NCBI GenBank assembly: GCA_003647035.1
Contig: QMMB01000024.1
Location: forward strand, 1-15,161
Origin: Deltaproteobacteria bacterium
GTDB lineage: Bacteria > Myxococcota_A > Polyangia > Polyangiales > Houyiibacteriaceae
Length of the DNA stretch: 15,161 bases
Reading direction: 5' to 3'
The notes under the pieces were generated by a model that saw nothing but the letters and a program-made list of their open reading frames with translations, was not told the DNA's origin and did no database searches. Of the stretch, positions 7,016 through 14,916 are shown one piece after another (within the stretch, counting starts at the first letter, position 1; each line of letters begins with the position of its first letter). The position numbers and the translations under genes were made by a program.

Positions 7016-7444
7016 ATGGCTACCCAGAGTGCCAAGGCGTCTGAAATCGAACGCAAGTGGTATGTTGTCGATGCCGCGGGTCAACCGCTAGGCCGTCTTG
7101 CGTCCAAGGTCGCGCATGTCCTTCGAGGCAAGCATCGTCCCGAGTTCACGCCGCACGTCGACACGGGCGACTTCGTCATCATCACGAACGCGGCTCAGGT
7201 GAGCCTGTCGGGCAACAAGCGTGAGGACAAACTCTACCATCGGCACTCCGGTTATCCGGGCGGCCTCACCTCGGTGAGCTACGGCCACCTGCTCGAGCGG
7301 AAGCCCGAGTTCGTCGTCGAGCGGGCGGTCAAGGGCATGCTCCCCAAGAACAGCCTCGGCCGGCAGATGTTTCGCAAGCTCAAAGTCTACTCGGAAGGGA
7401 CTCACCCCCATGTGGCGCAGAAGCCTGAAGCCTTTCCCTTTTGA
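7016..7444 (+). CDS. rplM: 50S ribosomal protein L13
   Basis: A 142-residue L13, the usual length for this large-subunit protein. Diagnostic stretches are RKWYVVDAAGQPLGRLAS, LRGKHRPEFTPHVDTGDFVIITNA, the GNKREDKLYHRHSG segment and VKGMLPKNSLGRQMFRKLKVY. The ATG at 7016 has AGGAG at 7005-7009, 6 nt upstream, a strong site as expected for a ribosomal protein. It is followed after 18 nt by rpsI, the nearly universal bacterial pairing of these two genes. A TTGACA-type promoter lies about 30-60 nt upstream. Confidence 0.98.
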   Translation: MATQSAKASEIERKWYVVDAAGQPLGRLASKVAHVLRGKHRPEFTPHVDTGDFVIITNAAQVSLSGNKREDKLYHRHSGYPGGLTSVSYGHLLERKPEFVVERAVKGMLPKNSLGRQMFRKLKVYSEGTHPHVAQKPEAFPF

Positions 7445-7462
7445 TCTCGAGAGATTTGGTAA

Positions 7463-7870
7463 ATGACACACTCTAAAGTCATCGACGGACGCAACTACGG
7501 CACCGGCAAGCGAAAGAACGCGATCGCGCGAGTCTTCCTCAGCACCGGCACAGGCACCGTGACCGTCAACGGCCGCACATTCGAAGACTACTTCCCTCGC
7601 GAGATTCTCCGCATCATCGCCATGCAGCCCTTCGCGGCGCTGTCGAAGCAGGGCCAGTTCGATGTCGAGGTCAACGTCTCGGGTGGCGGCGTTTCGGCGC
7701 AAGCCACGGCCGTTCGGCACGGCATCGCGCGCGCGCTCGTCGGCCTCGACGAGGACAACAAGCCGGCCCTCAAGAAAGCCGGCTACATCACGCGCGACGC
7801 TCGCAAGAAGGAGCGTAAGAAGCCAGGCCAGCCCGGCGCACGCAAGAAGTTCCAGTACTCCAAGCGCTGA
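7463..7870 (+). CDS. rpsI: 30S ribosomal protein S9
   Basis: A 135-residue S9. Diagnostic features are YGTGKRKNAIARVFL near the N-terminus, VSGGGVSAQATAVRHGIARAL in the middle, and the basic C-terminus TRDARKKERKKPGQPGARKKFQYSKR. The terminal SKR tail is the extension that reaches the P-site tRNA in the ribosome. The start at 7463 lies 18 nt after rplM; its ribosome-binding site (GAGA) is weak, so translation may be partly coupled to rplM. An intrinsic terminator follows 21 nt after the stop and closes this two-gene transcript before argC. Confidence 0.98.
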   Translation: MTHSKVIDGRNYGTGKRKNAIARVFLSTGTGTVTVNGRTFEDYFPREILRIIAMQPFAALSKQGQFDVEVNVSGGGVSAQATAVRHGIARALVGLDEDNKPALKKAGYITRDARKKERKKPGQPGARKKFQYSKR

Positions 7871-7891
7871 GAACTTCGGACTGCAACCTCG

Positions 7892-7923
7892 AGCCGCGGC
7901 GCCTTTCGTGCCGCGGCTTTTTT
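7892..7923 (+). terminator. Intrinsic (Rho-independent) terminator after rpsI
   Basis: AGCCGCGGC at 7892-7900 pairs perfectly with GCCGCGGCT at 7910-7918 (9-bp, GC-rich stem, 9-nt loop), followed directly by a run of T through 7923. Position and form are typical, and it separates the ribosomal-protein transcript from argC. Confidence 0.9.
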
Positions 7924-7974
7924 GCTTAACGTCGTGGACAATAGACATGTCAGTATCAGGATGGAGTTGAGCAC

Positions 7975-9027
7975 ATGACCTCGAAGCCCATACGCGCGAT
8001 CGTCGTTGGAGGGACCGGCTACACCGGAGCAGAGCTCGTGCGCCTCGTGCTGGGTCATCCTTCCCTCGAGCTCGTGTCGATCGTCGGGAATCAGACGGCG
8101 GGTCAGGCGGTCGGCGACGTATTGCCGAGCCTCCGAGGCGTTGTGGACGGCGTCGTGCAGACGTTCGACCCCGACGCCATCGCTGAGCAGGCCGACGTGG
8201 CGTTCTGCGCACTGCCGCACGCGGCGAGCGCCGAAGCAGTGAGCGCGCTGCGGCAACGCGGGCAGAAGGTGCTCGACCTGTCCGCCGACTTTCGTTTCGA
8301 GAACCTGTCCGTGTATGAAGCCTGGTACGGCAAGCATCCGGTTCCGGAGCGTTTGCCCGAGGCGGTGTACGGCTTGGTCGAGCTTCATCGAGAAGAGCTG
8401 CGCGATGCGGAGCTGGTCGCTGTGCCCGGTTGCTATCCGACGGCCGCAACCTTGGCGCTTGCGCCCCTGGTCAAGAACGGTCTCGTTCAGTCCGAGGGGA
8501 TCACAGTAGACGCGAAGAGTGGCGTATCGGGCGCGGGCCGCACTGTATCGAGTGCGACTAGCTTCTCCGAAACCGCGGAGGGCGCCCGGGCCTACAAAGC
8601 TGGCGCACACCGGCACGGGCCAGAAATCGAGCAGGAGCTCAGCCGACTGGCGGGCGCGCCGCTCAACATCACCTTCGTGCCGCACTTGGTTCCGATGACG
8701 CGCGGCATTCTTGCAACCTGTTACGCCCAGCCTGCCAGCACGAGCGTGACCGCGGAGTCGTGCGCCGAGGCTGCTCGCGCGCTCTACGCGGGGTCGCCTT
8801 CCGTCCACGTGCTCGATGAAGGGCAGCATCCCGACACCCTTTGGGTGCGTGGATCCAATCGGGTCCACGTAGGCTACGCGCAGGATCGCAACAGCGGGAC
8901 GATCATCGCGATGAGCGCGATCGACAACCTGGTGAAAGGTGCGTCGGGCCAAGCGATTCAATGCCTGAACGTCCGCTTCGGCCTCGATGAAGGGGCGGGC
9001 CTCCGGGCGCCGGCACAATGGCCCTGA
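7975..9027 (+). CDS. argC: N-acetyl-gamma-glutamyl-phosphate reductase
   Basis: A 350-residue ArgC, which reduces N-acetylglutamyl phosphate to the semialdehyde with NADPH, the third step of arginine synthesis. The Rossmann motif GGTGYTG is at 12-18. The catalytic cysteine is Cys153 in VAVPGCYPTAA. The catalytic-histidine region HRHGPEI starts at 212, and SGVSGAGR and FVPHLVPMTRGI are family signatures. The ATG at 7975 has GGAG 8 nt upstream. Length is normal. It follows the rpsI terminator after about 50 nt, so it needs its own promoter or read-through; I could not identify a good -35/-10 pair in that gap. The last 10 nt overlap the metallophosphoesterase start, indicating co-transcription. 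The order rplM-rpsI-argC recurs in Deltaproteobacteria. Confidence 0.97.
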   Translation: MTSKPIRAIVVGGTGYTGAELVRLVLGHPSLELVSIVGNQTAGQAVGDVLPSLRGVVDGVVQTFDPDAIAEQADVAFCALPHAASAEAVSALRQRGQKVLDLSADFRFENLSVYEAWYGKHPVPERLPEAVYGLVELHREELRDAELVAVPGCYPTAATLALAPLVKNGLVQSEGITVDAKSGVSGAGRTVSSATSFSETAEGARAYKAGAHRHGPEIEQELSRLAGAPLNITFVPHLVPMTRGILATCYAQPASTSVTAESCAEAARALYAGSPSVHVLDEGQHPDTLWVRGSNRVHVGYAQDRNSGTIIAMSAIDNLVKGASGQAIQCLNVRFGLDEGAGLRAPAQWP

Positions 9028-9923
9028 CCAGGATTGTGCACGTCAGCGATCTGCACCTCGAGAACGGGTTCCCCGGCGTGCCGCTGAAGAGTTTCATCAA
9101 CAAGCGCATCGTCGGTCTCGCGAACCTTCGTTTTCGTCGGCGAAGGGTATTCGCCGACGCGGTCCGAAAGGTCGAAGCACTAGCCGCGTTCTCCGAAGAG
9201 CAGGGGGCTGACCTGATGATCTGCACCGGAGACTACACCGCGCTCGGCACCGAGCCAGAGATCGCGTACGCGCGCAAGCTCATCGAGCCGCTCACGCGCG
9301 CCCCGCTCGGTTTCTTCACCGTCCCTGGCAACCACGACCTGTACCTCCGGGACACTGTCGAGGCAGGATGGTTCGACGAGCACTTTGGCGAGTTCATGAA
9401 GACCGAGCTCCCCGAGTACGCCGTGGACGGCGTCTGGCCGCAGGTTTGGTTTCCGGTCGATGGCTTGGTGGTCGTCGGCGTCAACAGTGCGCGGCCGAAC
9501 CCGAAGGCGACGTACTCGAGCGGGCGCATTCCGGACGAACAGCTCGAGGCTCTGGCGCAAATTCTGGACGATGCTCGCGTGCGCGATCGCTTCGTGATGA
9601 TCGCGACGCACTACGCCCCGCGCCTGGCTAGCGGCCGACCGGACAGGCCGGCGCACGGTTTGGAGAACGCAGATGAGCTGTTGGCGATCAGCGCCGCCGC
9701 TCGAAGTGGCGTCATCGTCCACGGCCACATCCACTGGCGCTATCACGTTCGCGTGCCGGAGACTCCGCTGACCCTGTGCTGCGCAGGCAGCACGACCCAC
9801 GCCGGCCGGGAGGGGCTGTGGATGTACGAGATCGGCGACGGCCGCGCGACGGCCACGCCCGGAAGATGGGATCAAACGCGCTACCTCCTCGAACCGGACC
9901 AGGCGATCGACATCGACCCGTAA
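9018..9923 (+). CDS. Calcineurin-like metallophosphoesterase
   Basis: A 301-residue cytoplasmic metallophosphoesterase with the complete metal-binding set in order: DLH (Asp11, His13), GD at 71-72, GNHD (104-107), the histidine of ATHYAP (His198) and GHIH (236-239). The layout and size resemble class III cyclic-nucleotide phosphodiesterases (CpdA/Icc-like), but the fold also covers nucleotide, lipid-A-precursor and protein phosphatases, so the substrate cannot be read from sequence. The ATG at 9018 lies inside the end of argC (10-nt overlap), so it is probably translated from the argC message. A PilZ gene starts 39 nt downstream; a link to nucleotide second messengers is tempting but inferred. 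An arginine-rich segment (38-43, LRFRRRR) lies between the first two motifs. Confidence 0.88.
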   Translation: MALTRIVHVSDLHLENGFPGVPLKSFINKRIVGLANLRFRRRRVFADAVRKVEALAAFSEEQGADLMICTGDYTALGTEPEIAYARKLIEPLTRAPLGFFTVPGNHDLYLRDTVEAGWFDEHFGEFMKTELPEYAVDGVWPQVWFPVDGLVVVGVNSARPNPKATYSSGRIPDEQLEALAQILDDARVRDRFVMIATHYAPRLASGRPDRPAHGLENADELLAISAAARSGVIVHGHIHWRYHVRVPETPLTLCCAGSTTHAGREGLWMYEIGDGRATATPGRWDQTRYLLEPDQAIDIDP

Positions 9924-9961
9924 CTTGCCGCCCTGGCGCTGGCTCGCATACAAGCACGGGT

Positions 9962-10585
9962 ATGGCAGCTCGCCAGTTCGGGGCAAAACGCGAGGCGCGC
10001 AGGGTCGTCCGACGGCTCGTGGATCTCGAGTGCACGGTGTACTCAGAGCTCTGGGGCGAAGCGATTTCGCACCAGGTAACCGATGTGAGCGAAGAGGGTC
10101 TCTGGATCCAGACCGATCTCCTGTTGGAGCTTGGGACGCAGGTCACACTCACCTTCTATCCCCCCGACTGGGAAGAGCCACTCTACGTGGCCGGCCGCGT
10201 CCAGCGCGTAGAGCTTCAACGAAGACCGGGCGACCGGAGCGCAGTCGGCATGGGGATCGAGTTCGAGGCCCTGCGGATCGACGAGCGACGCCGTCTCACG
10301 CAAAGCATGCGGTGTCTCCGCGCGCACGAGGCCTTCATCTTGGATCAGCGCACGCTCACAGGCGTACCCGTTGGCGTCGGGGAGGCCGACCGGCCCGCAC
10401 CCAACCCGGGCAGCACCGTTGCGGGGTGGGCCGCCCCGTCGCCTTCCGCGCCGTACCTGGGCCGCCCGTCGCGGATCACTGCGACCCCTTCTCAACGCGA
10501 GGGGGACATCGAGGCAGCTCAAAGCGCGTTTCCCGGCGGGCTCGAGTTGGCCGCATCGGTGTTCGCGGATTCCGGCTCCGACTAG
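9962..10585 (+). CDS. PilZ domain protein, predicted c-di-GMP binding
   Basis: A 207-residue protein with one PilZ domain (about 8-120) and a low-complexity tail rich in Pro, Ala, Ser and Gly (about 140-207). The c-di-GMP-binding elements are intact: an RxxxR motif at the N-terminus (Arg10, Arg14), DVSEEG at 41-46 (D/NxSxxG), and VGMGIEF at 95-101. The ATG at 9962 was chosen because the RxxxR motif follows within ten residues; a longer upstream reading would overlap the metallophosphoesterase in another frame. There is no strong Shine-Dalgarno. Single-domain PilZ proteins usually act as effectors for motility, exopolysaccharide or pili; no output domain is fused here. Its stop shares the bases CTAG with the stop of the convergent glycosyltransferase gene. 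Confidence 0.88.
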   Translation: MAARQFGAKREARRVVRRLVDLECTVYSELWGEAISHQVTDVSEEGLWIQTDLLLELGTQVTLTFYPPDWEEPLYVAGRVQRVELQRRPGDRSAVGMGIEFEALRIDERRRLTQSMRCLRAHEAFILDQRTLTGVPVGVGEADRPAPNPGSTVAGWAAPSPSAPYLGRPSRITATPSQREGDIEAAQSAFPGGLELAASVFADSGSD

Positions 10586-12798
10586 CGAACGTGTAGCGTG
10601 CCGGCGTTCACCCGGTCGTCGCCGTCTTCGGGCCCCGACTTCACTTCGAGCCGCTTGCTTCCGCTGAACAAGCCCACGTACAGTGTGTATTCGCCGACGC
10701 CGTAGTTCGCGGGAACCGTGAGCTCCTGCGTGTCGACGATCACGTCCCCCTTCTCCCAGAGCTTGACGGGGTACCGACCGCCGACGGGCGTGTGGTCGCC
10801 GTTGAGCCGCAGCCCGTACCCATCGATGTGCACGAAGACCTTGTACCCACTCGGCGCGTTCCCGAGGACCCGCCAGTACCAAGTCACTTCGAAGCGCTGC
10901 CCCGCGCCGACCGAGTCTCCGCCTGGGAGGGAAAGATCGTATCCCAGCAGCTCGATGCGGTCTTCGAAGCTCGCGCCGACCGCATGCTGCGGCGCCGGGG
11001 CATCTTTCAGGACCGCGCTCTCTAGGAAGCTCTGGTTGGGCCGTCCGTCGATCGGCTCGGCTGCAATCAAGAGCAACCGTGCGCTCCGGGCGTCCGCCAC
11101 GTACAAGTGCTCGCCTGTCTCGCGGCGGTAGGCGCGATCGAGTCCAGCTAGGTCGTCCGCTTGGATGACAGCCCAGCGCTGTCCGCCGTCCCGCAAGAAT
11201 CGGAAGAGGTCGGACCGCGCGCCGATCTCTTCAATTGGTGCGTTGGTGTAGTACTGCGCCGCAGTCGACGGCAACTTGTACGACGCCAAGGGCTCGGCCT
11301 TTCCGTCGGTCAGCTCGCTGTAGGCGTCGTACACGGGCTTGGGCGAGAAGTGCCGACTCAGCGTGGGTTGGAATGAAAGCGCCACGAAGACTCCAACCGC
11401 CAGGCCTCCCGCGAGCGCGGGGAACACCCGCCGACTCCCAAGCTGCCCATACGCGTACCGCACCCAGGGAAGCCCGAACACGACGCCCGCGATCACGAAA
11501 GGAACGAAAAACACGACGCGGCCCACACGGACTGCAACCGATGCGATCCCAAGCTCGAGCACGAAGCACATCAGACCAAACGAGAAGCAGGCGCCGAGCA
11601 GCAGTGCCGCGACCAGAAGCCATCCACGGTGCGCCCAGCCGACCGCCCACTGCCCGCGCAGCCACCGGACGGTGTTCCGTGGCTGCGGCCGTGTGATCGC
11701 CTCGTGGCTCACCAGAGTGAGGCAAAGCAGGGCGCCCGCGATCAAAAACAGCAGCGCCCACTGACCTCTTGGATTGTACACGTCCGGGACGCTCAAGCCG
11801 TCGACGGTCAGGGAGTGAAGTGGGCTGTCGGGATAGAGCGCGTAGTCCCGAATCAACAGACCGAACAACAGGGCGACGACTACAGCCGCGGGCCACCGCA
11901 CGACGGGCTCGCTGCTCACCTCGGCCAACCAGATCGCAACCAACCCCGCCAACGGAACCAGAGCGAGGTACGGAGGCGCGCCGTAGCGCGACGCGAACAC
12001 GGTCCAGGACACGAACGCGAACGCAGCCCAGAGCAAGAGGACCCACGCCACGTTCTGCGAGTCCCGGGTTCGCGTCGGCCGTGAGAGGAGCGCCCAGATC
12101 GCGGCCACGGGGAGGGCGGCGCTCCATGGTGCGAATCCGTGGAAGACGAGCGCGATCGCCTTGTCGAACGTCGGTGGGTTTCCTCCGACGGCGCCTCCGC
12201 CGAGCCAGCGGTTGAAACCAGGGTCATCGAGCGAAACCGCCCGGATGACGCCCAACACCAAAATCGACGCAGCAAGCGGCAGCAGCCAGCGACCGATCCG
12301 GCTCCCTTGCCCGGTGTCGTCTGAGAGCAAGCTGGTGGCGGCGACCGCGAGAACCGGGGGAAGGGGGCCGAGCAGAACCCCGCTCGTGTGCGTACTAAAC
12401 GCGATCCCGAATCCGAGAAGGATGTAGCTGGCGAGCTCGCGGCGGCCGGTGCGCGGCCCGGACAGGGCGGCGATGGCAGTCAGGCCGACCCAGGTCTGCG
12501 CGAACATCGCGATCGTGTCGCCCATCAGCAAGCGTGCGTTGAGCAAGAACAGCGGTGTCGAGGCGATGACTGCAACCGCGATGACCCCCGCGCGCCGCCC
12601 CACGTGTCGGTCCAACAAGACAAAGGCCAACAGGCAAGTCAGCCAGCCCGCGACGACGCCCGGGAGGCGGCCAACGCCCAACGTGTCGGCCGCACCGAGC
12701 TCCCACGGGTCCCACAGCCCGTACGACCAGATCCCCCAGACGGTCAACAGTGGCACCACCGCAAACACGATCCGTTCGAGTGCGACGGTCCGGCTCAT
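10582..12798 (-). CDS. GT39-like (PMT/ArnT superfamily) membrane glycosyltransferase with C-terminal beta-sandwich domain
   Basis: A 738-residue integral membrane protein. Many hydrophobic segments lie between residues 8 and 475, followed by an alpha/beta region (about 485-580) and a C-terminal sheet domain (about 608-738: IELLGYDLSLPGGD, EVTWYWRV, YKVFVHIDG, PVGGRYPVKLWEKGDVIVD, GEYTLYVGLF). This layout is typical of GT39-type transferases, which use polyprenyl-phosphate sugars on the periplasmic side. WDPWE (29-33) matches the first-loop acidic motif and RLPGVVAGWL (44-53) the second transmembrane helix. The roughly 40-45 residues usually between them, with the KPPL motif and a second key acidic residue, are missing. 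Activity is therefore uncertain. The ATG is 3 nt after the M23 peptidase stop, so the two form an operon. The acceptor is unknown; a lipid, glycan or protein of the envelope is likely. Confidence 0.8.
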   Translation of the reverse strand: MSRTVALERIVFAVVPLLTVWGIWSYGLWDPWELGAADTLGVGRLPGVVAGWLTCLLAFVLLDRHVGRRAGVIAVAVIASTPLFLLNARLLMGDTIAMFAQTWVGLTAIAALSGPRTGRRELASYILLGFGIAFSTHTSGVLLGPLPPVLAVAATSLLSDDTGQGSRIGRWLLPLAASILVLGVIRAVSLDDPGFNRWLGGGAVGGNPPTFDKAIALVFHGFAPWSAALPVAAIWALLSRPTRTRDSQNVAWVLLLWAAFAFVSWTVFASRYGAPPYLALVPLAGLVAIWLAEVSSEPVVRWPAAVVVALLFGLLIRDYALYPDSPLHSLTVDGLSVPDVYNPRGQWALLFLIAGALLCLTLVSHEAITRPQPRNTVRWLRGQWAVGWAHRGWLLVAALLLGACFSFGLMCFVLELGIASVAVRVGRVVFFVPFVIAGVVFGLPWVRYAYGQLGSRRVFPALAGGLAVGVFVALSFQPTLSRHFSPKPVYDAYSELTDGKAEPLASYKLPSTAAQYYTNAPIEEIGARSDLFRFLRDGGQRWAVIQADDLAGLDRAYRRETGEHLYVADARSARLLLIAAEPIDGRPNQSFLESAVLKDAPAPQHAVGASFEDRIELLGYDLSLPGGDSVGAGQRFEVTWYWRVLGNAPSGYKVFVHIDGYGLRLNGDHTPVGGRYPVKLWEKGDVIVDTQELTVPANYGVGEYTLYVGLFSGSKRLEVKSGPEDGDDRVNAGTLHVR

Positions 12799-12801
12799 GC
12801 G

Positions 12802-14292
12802 TCAGTCCATGATCTCGTCGACTTGCTCGACGAGGGGCTCATCTGCCCCCGCGACGAGCTTCGGCACATTCTCGATGTCGCCCAACTGTGCCTGCCAATC
12901 GCCGACTGCGTCCTTGTACGCGGGCAGCGCGCGTGTCGCCATGCGCAGGCCGGGGCCGTTGAGTTCCTTGAGCGGGTCGAGCGAGCGGGTGTACTTCTTG
13001 AGACCGAAGTGCAAGTGCGGACCAGTAGAGCGGCCCGTCGACCCGACGAAACCGATCAGCTCACGCTGCCTCACGGACGTCCCCCGGCGTATGCCGCCCT
13101 TGATGCGGTGTAGATGCGCGTAGGCGGTCTCGAAACCACCCCCGTGGCGGATGACCACGAGGTTGCCGTTGGGGCCTTTGCGTCCGGCAAACGTCACTCG
13201 GCCGTCTGCTGCCGCCCACACTGGCGTGCCGGTTGCGGCCGCGTAGTCCACGCCGAGGTGGGGCATCGTGCGTTTCAAGATCGGATGGAAGCGTCTTGGA
13301 TTGTATCGGGAGGAGAGGCGGTCGTAGCGAAGGGGCGTGCGCAGCCAGCCGCCCTGCATGGCGCGGCCTGTGTCGTCGTAGAACTGCCCCTGCGAGTTGC
13401 CCGCCTGGTAGTAGAACGCCTGCATTTTCCCGGTTCGCTGGCCGTCGTACTCGAGCGCATGCACGCGGCCGTAGCGGAGGAACTCGCCGTCCACTCGCTC
13501 CTCGTCGACGATGATGCGGAAAACGTCGCCCTTGCGCGCTTGCAACGCGAAATTGATCTGGCCTTCGAACGCCTCGACGAAGAACGTGGCGAGGCCGGCG
13601 GGAAGCCCGAGGCCGACCAAGCCATCGCCGATCGACGTTTCCACCGAAGCGGCTCGCGCGATCGGCGTTCGCTCGACCTTCACCCGGATTTGCTCCGCGC
13701 GAAACACGCCGTCTTCGCTACGGGTTACTTCGACGAACTCGGTCGGCGAGGGGTGGTACTCGAACCGTTTCAAGCTGGCGGTCTCGTCCCGTTCGACGAT
13801 CAGCTTGTGTTCGGGGCGGCACCGCCGAAAGTCCACGATGTGTTGGAGCGCTTGCTCGATGGCAGCGCACTCTTCCGCCTCGAGTCCGGCGTTGAGCAGC
13901 GCGCCGCGAAAGCTCGGCACGCCGCCGAACAGAGTTTCGTATCGTGCGTTGGGTCGCGAGCGAGCGAGGGCGAGCTCCTGCTCCTCCGTGAGATCTTCCT
14001 CGACGCCACCGTCGGCGTCCCCCGGGGCGACGTCCTCCGGCATGCCTAGATGCGCCGCGAGCTTGGCGTCCTGGTTGCCGAGCCTGTTCTCCACCCAATC
14101 CCAAGTTTGAGGAATGACGCTTCGCGCGACCCAGAGCAGAAGAGCACCCAACACGACCGCGCCGACCACGGCACCCACGACCAAACGCCGCGTCCGCCGA
14201 GCGCGGAGCTCGGTGGGGAGCAGAGCCATGTTGACCGACGGCAGGGGCCGCAGCCCACTAGGCTCTTTGTCACTGGATGGATTACCGCTCAT
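12802..14292 (-). CDS. M23 family metalloendopeptidase, membrane-anchored, MepM-like
   Basis: A 496-residue murein endopeptidase candidate. An N-terminal cytoplasmic basic stretch is followed by one transmembrane helix (about 37-56: LVVGAVVGAVVLGALLLWVA). Next come an acidic linker (about 85-105), an N-terminal accessory region of the kind found in MepM/OapA-like proteins, and the C-terminal LytM (M23) domain (about 320-440). Zinc and catalytic residues are present: His345 and Asp349 in HLGVD, HLH at 393-395 and HLHF with His428. All expected ligands being present argues for an active enzyme rather than an EnvC/NlpD-type activator. The ATG at 14292 lacks a clear Shine-Dalgarno; Met22 is an alternative. 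It is the first gene of a pair with the GT39-like gene (3-nt spacing), pointing to envelope or peptidoglycan work. The 160 bp between it and the tRNA gene contain no other gene. Confidence 0.92.
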   Translation of the reverse strand: MSGNPSSDKEPSGLRPLPSVNMALLPTELRARRTRRLVVGAVVGAVVLGALLLWVARSVIPQTWDWVENRLGNQDAKLAAHLGMPEDVAPGDADGGVEEDLTEEQELALARSRPNARYETLFGGVPSFRGALLNAGLEAEECAAIEQALQHIVDFRRCRPEHKLIVERDETASLKRFEYHPSPTEFVEVTRSEDGVFRAEQIRVKVERTPIARAASVETSIGDGLVGLGLPAGLATFFVEAFEGQINFALQARKGDVFRIIVDEERVDGEFLRYGRVHALEYDGQRTGKMQAFYYQAGNSQGQFYDDTGRAMQGGWLRTPLRYDRLSSRYNPRRFHPILKRTMPHLGVDYAAATGTPVWAAADGRVTFAGRKGPNGNLVVIRHGGGFETAYAHLHRIKGGIRRGTSVRQRELIGFVGSTGRSTGPHLHFGLKKYTRSLDPLKELNGPGLRMATRALPAYKDAVGDWQAQLGDIENVPKLVAGADEPLVEQVDEIMD

Positions 14293-14395
14293 CGAACCGA
14301 GGGCTTATCAGCGGGCGAATCAATAAGCAAAGGCGGCCCCGCAAAGCGACCTCGTCGCCACCCCGCAACCGATGTGCGGCGTCGATCCCACAGGG

Positions 14396-14424
14396 TTGAC
14401 ACCCCTTGGGGCCGGGGTTAAGAC
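14396..14424 (+). promoter_or_regulatory. Likely promoter of tRNA-Val
   Basis: TTGACA at 14396-14401, a 17-nt spacer, then TAAGAC at 14419-14424 (three of six -10 bases match). A GC-rich GCCGC follows the -10, resembling the discriminator of stringently controlled stable-RNA promoters. Transcription would begin about 20 nt before the tRNA. The rest of 14293-14452 shows nothing else I can support. Confidence 0.6.
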
Positions 14425-14452
14425 GCCGCTTCCACCGTCCGAGATGACGAAC

Positions 14453-14523
<71 letters not shown>

Positions 14524-14527
<4 letters not shown>

Positions 14528-14556
14528 AGGGAAACGGCGTTTCGCGGTCCCCTGGT
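14524..14556. repeat. Nested inverted repeat starting at the tRNA CCA end
   Basis: ACCAAGGGA at 14524-14532 pairs with TCCCCTGGT at 14548-14556 with one mismatch. Inside it GAAAC (14531-14535) pairs with GTTTC (14539-14543); the two stems share bases, so only one forms at a time. There is no T tract, so it is not a standard intrinsic terminator. It overlaps the tRNA 3' end, where an attachment-site core would be expected. Confidence 0.4.
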
Positions 14557-14564
14557 TGGCGATC

Positions 14565-14585
14565 GGTGTCTAGTTTGGTGTCTAG
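14565..14585. repeat. Two 9-bp direct repeats beside the integrase remnant
   Basis: GGTGTCTAG occurs at 14565-14573 and again at 14577-14585, separated by TTT, giving a 12-bp period. The second copy contains the integrase stop codon. Short direct repeats between the attachment core and int are typical of integrase arm-type binding sites; that role is inferred. Confidence 0.45.
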
Positions 14586-14860
14586 AAAACCGAGTCGCGC
14601 ATCGCAAGCCCTGCCGCGTAGTTGGGGTGCGTGTAGGCGGCCGTCGTCGCCGTTCTCTTGTGCCCCGCCATGTAGGCCGCACCGGCGATATTCTGTGACA
14701 CCTCTTGGGCGTGGGTGACCGCCGCGTGGCGGATGTCGTGGGCGCTCAGGTTGTCGTTCCTCAAAACGTTGTCCGTCGGGAGATGTGAGTGGCGATGATC
14801 GCGAAGGTGACCCAGTGGACAGAACTCGGACCCTTGCGTGCGTTGCCGACGGCTGGGCAT
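14582..14860 (-). pseudogene. Tyrosine recombinase (phage-type integrase) C-terminal remnant
   Basis: The minus-strand reading of 92 codons ends in the catalytic end of a tyrosine recombinase. HDIR (His41, Arg44) is the box II HxxR, GHKR contains the next histidine (67), and AYTH holds the nucleophile Tyr76, 32 residues after Arg44, a normal spacing. The box I arginine, the core-binding domain and the arm-binding domain are absent. An in-frame stop lies four codons upstream of the ATG, and the first 30 or so residues do not look like integrase. The piece is too short to be functional and is best called a truncated or decayed integrase. Its location, 55 bp from the tRNA-Val 3' end and pointing towards it, is standard for the int end of an integrated phage or genomic island. 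It could instead be intact but frameshifted by an assembly error. Confidence 0.75.
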
Positions 14861-14916
14861 GCGCGAGCGGATTTACGGCATCCGCCTGAGTCCCGCGCAG
14901 TGCGCGCAGCTCACGT

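Noticed and set aside
7935..7959. Possible argC promoter (TGGACA with TATCAG)
   Set aside because: The spacing is only 13 nt, too short for a normal -35/-10 pair.
7088..8449. Minus-strand open frame (453 codons) across rplM, rpsI and argC
   Set aside because: It runs opposite three certain genes and through the terminator; the protein is arginine-rich and featureless.
7783..9018. Minus-strand open frame (411 codons) opposite argC
   Set aside because: Shadow of argC codon usage with no recognisable motif.
13114..14049. Plus-strand frame (311 codons) opposite the M23 peptidase
   Set aside because: Antisense of a gene with complete catalytic motifs; no domain seen.
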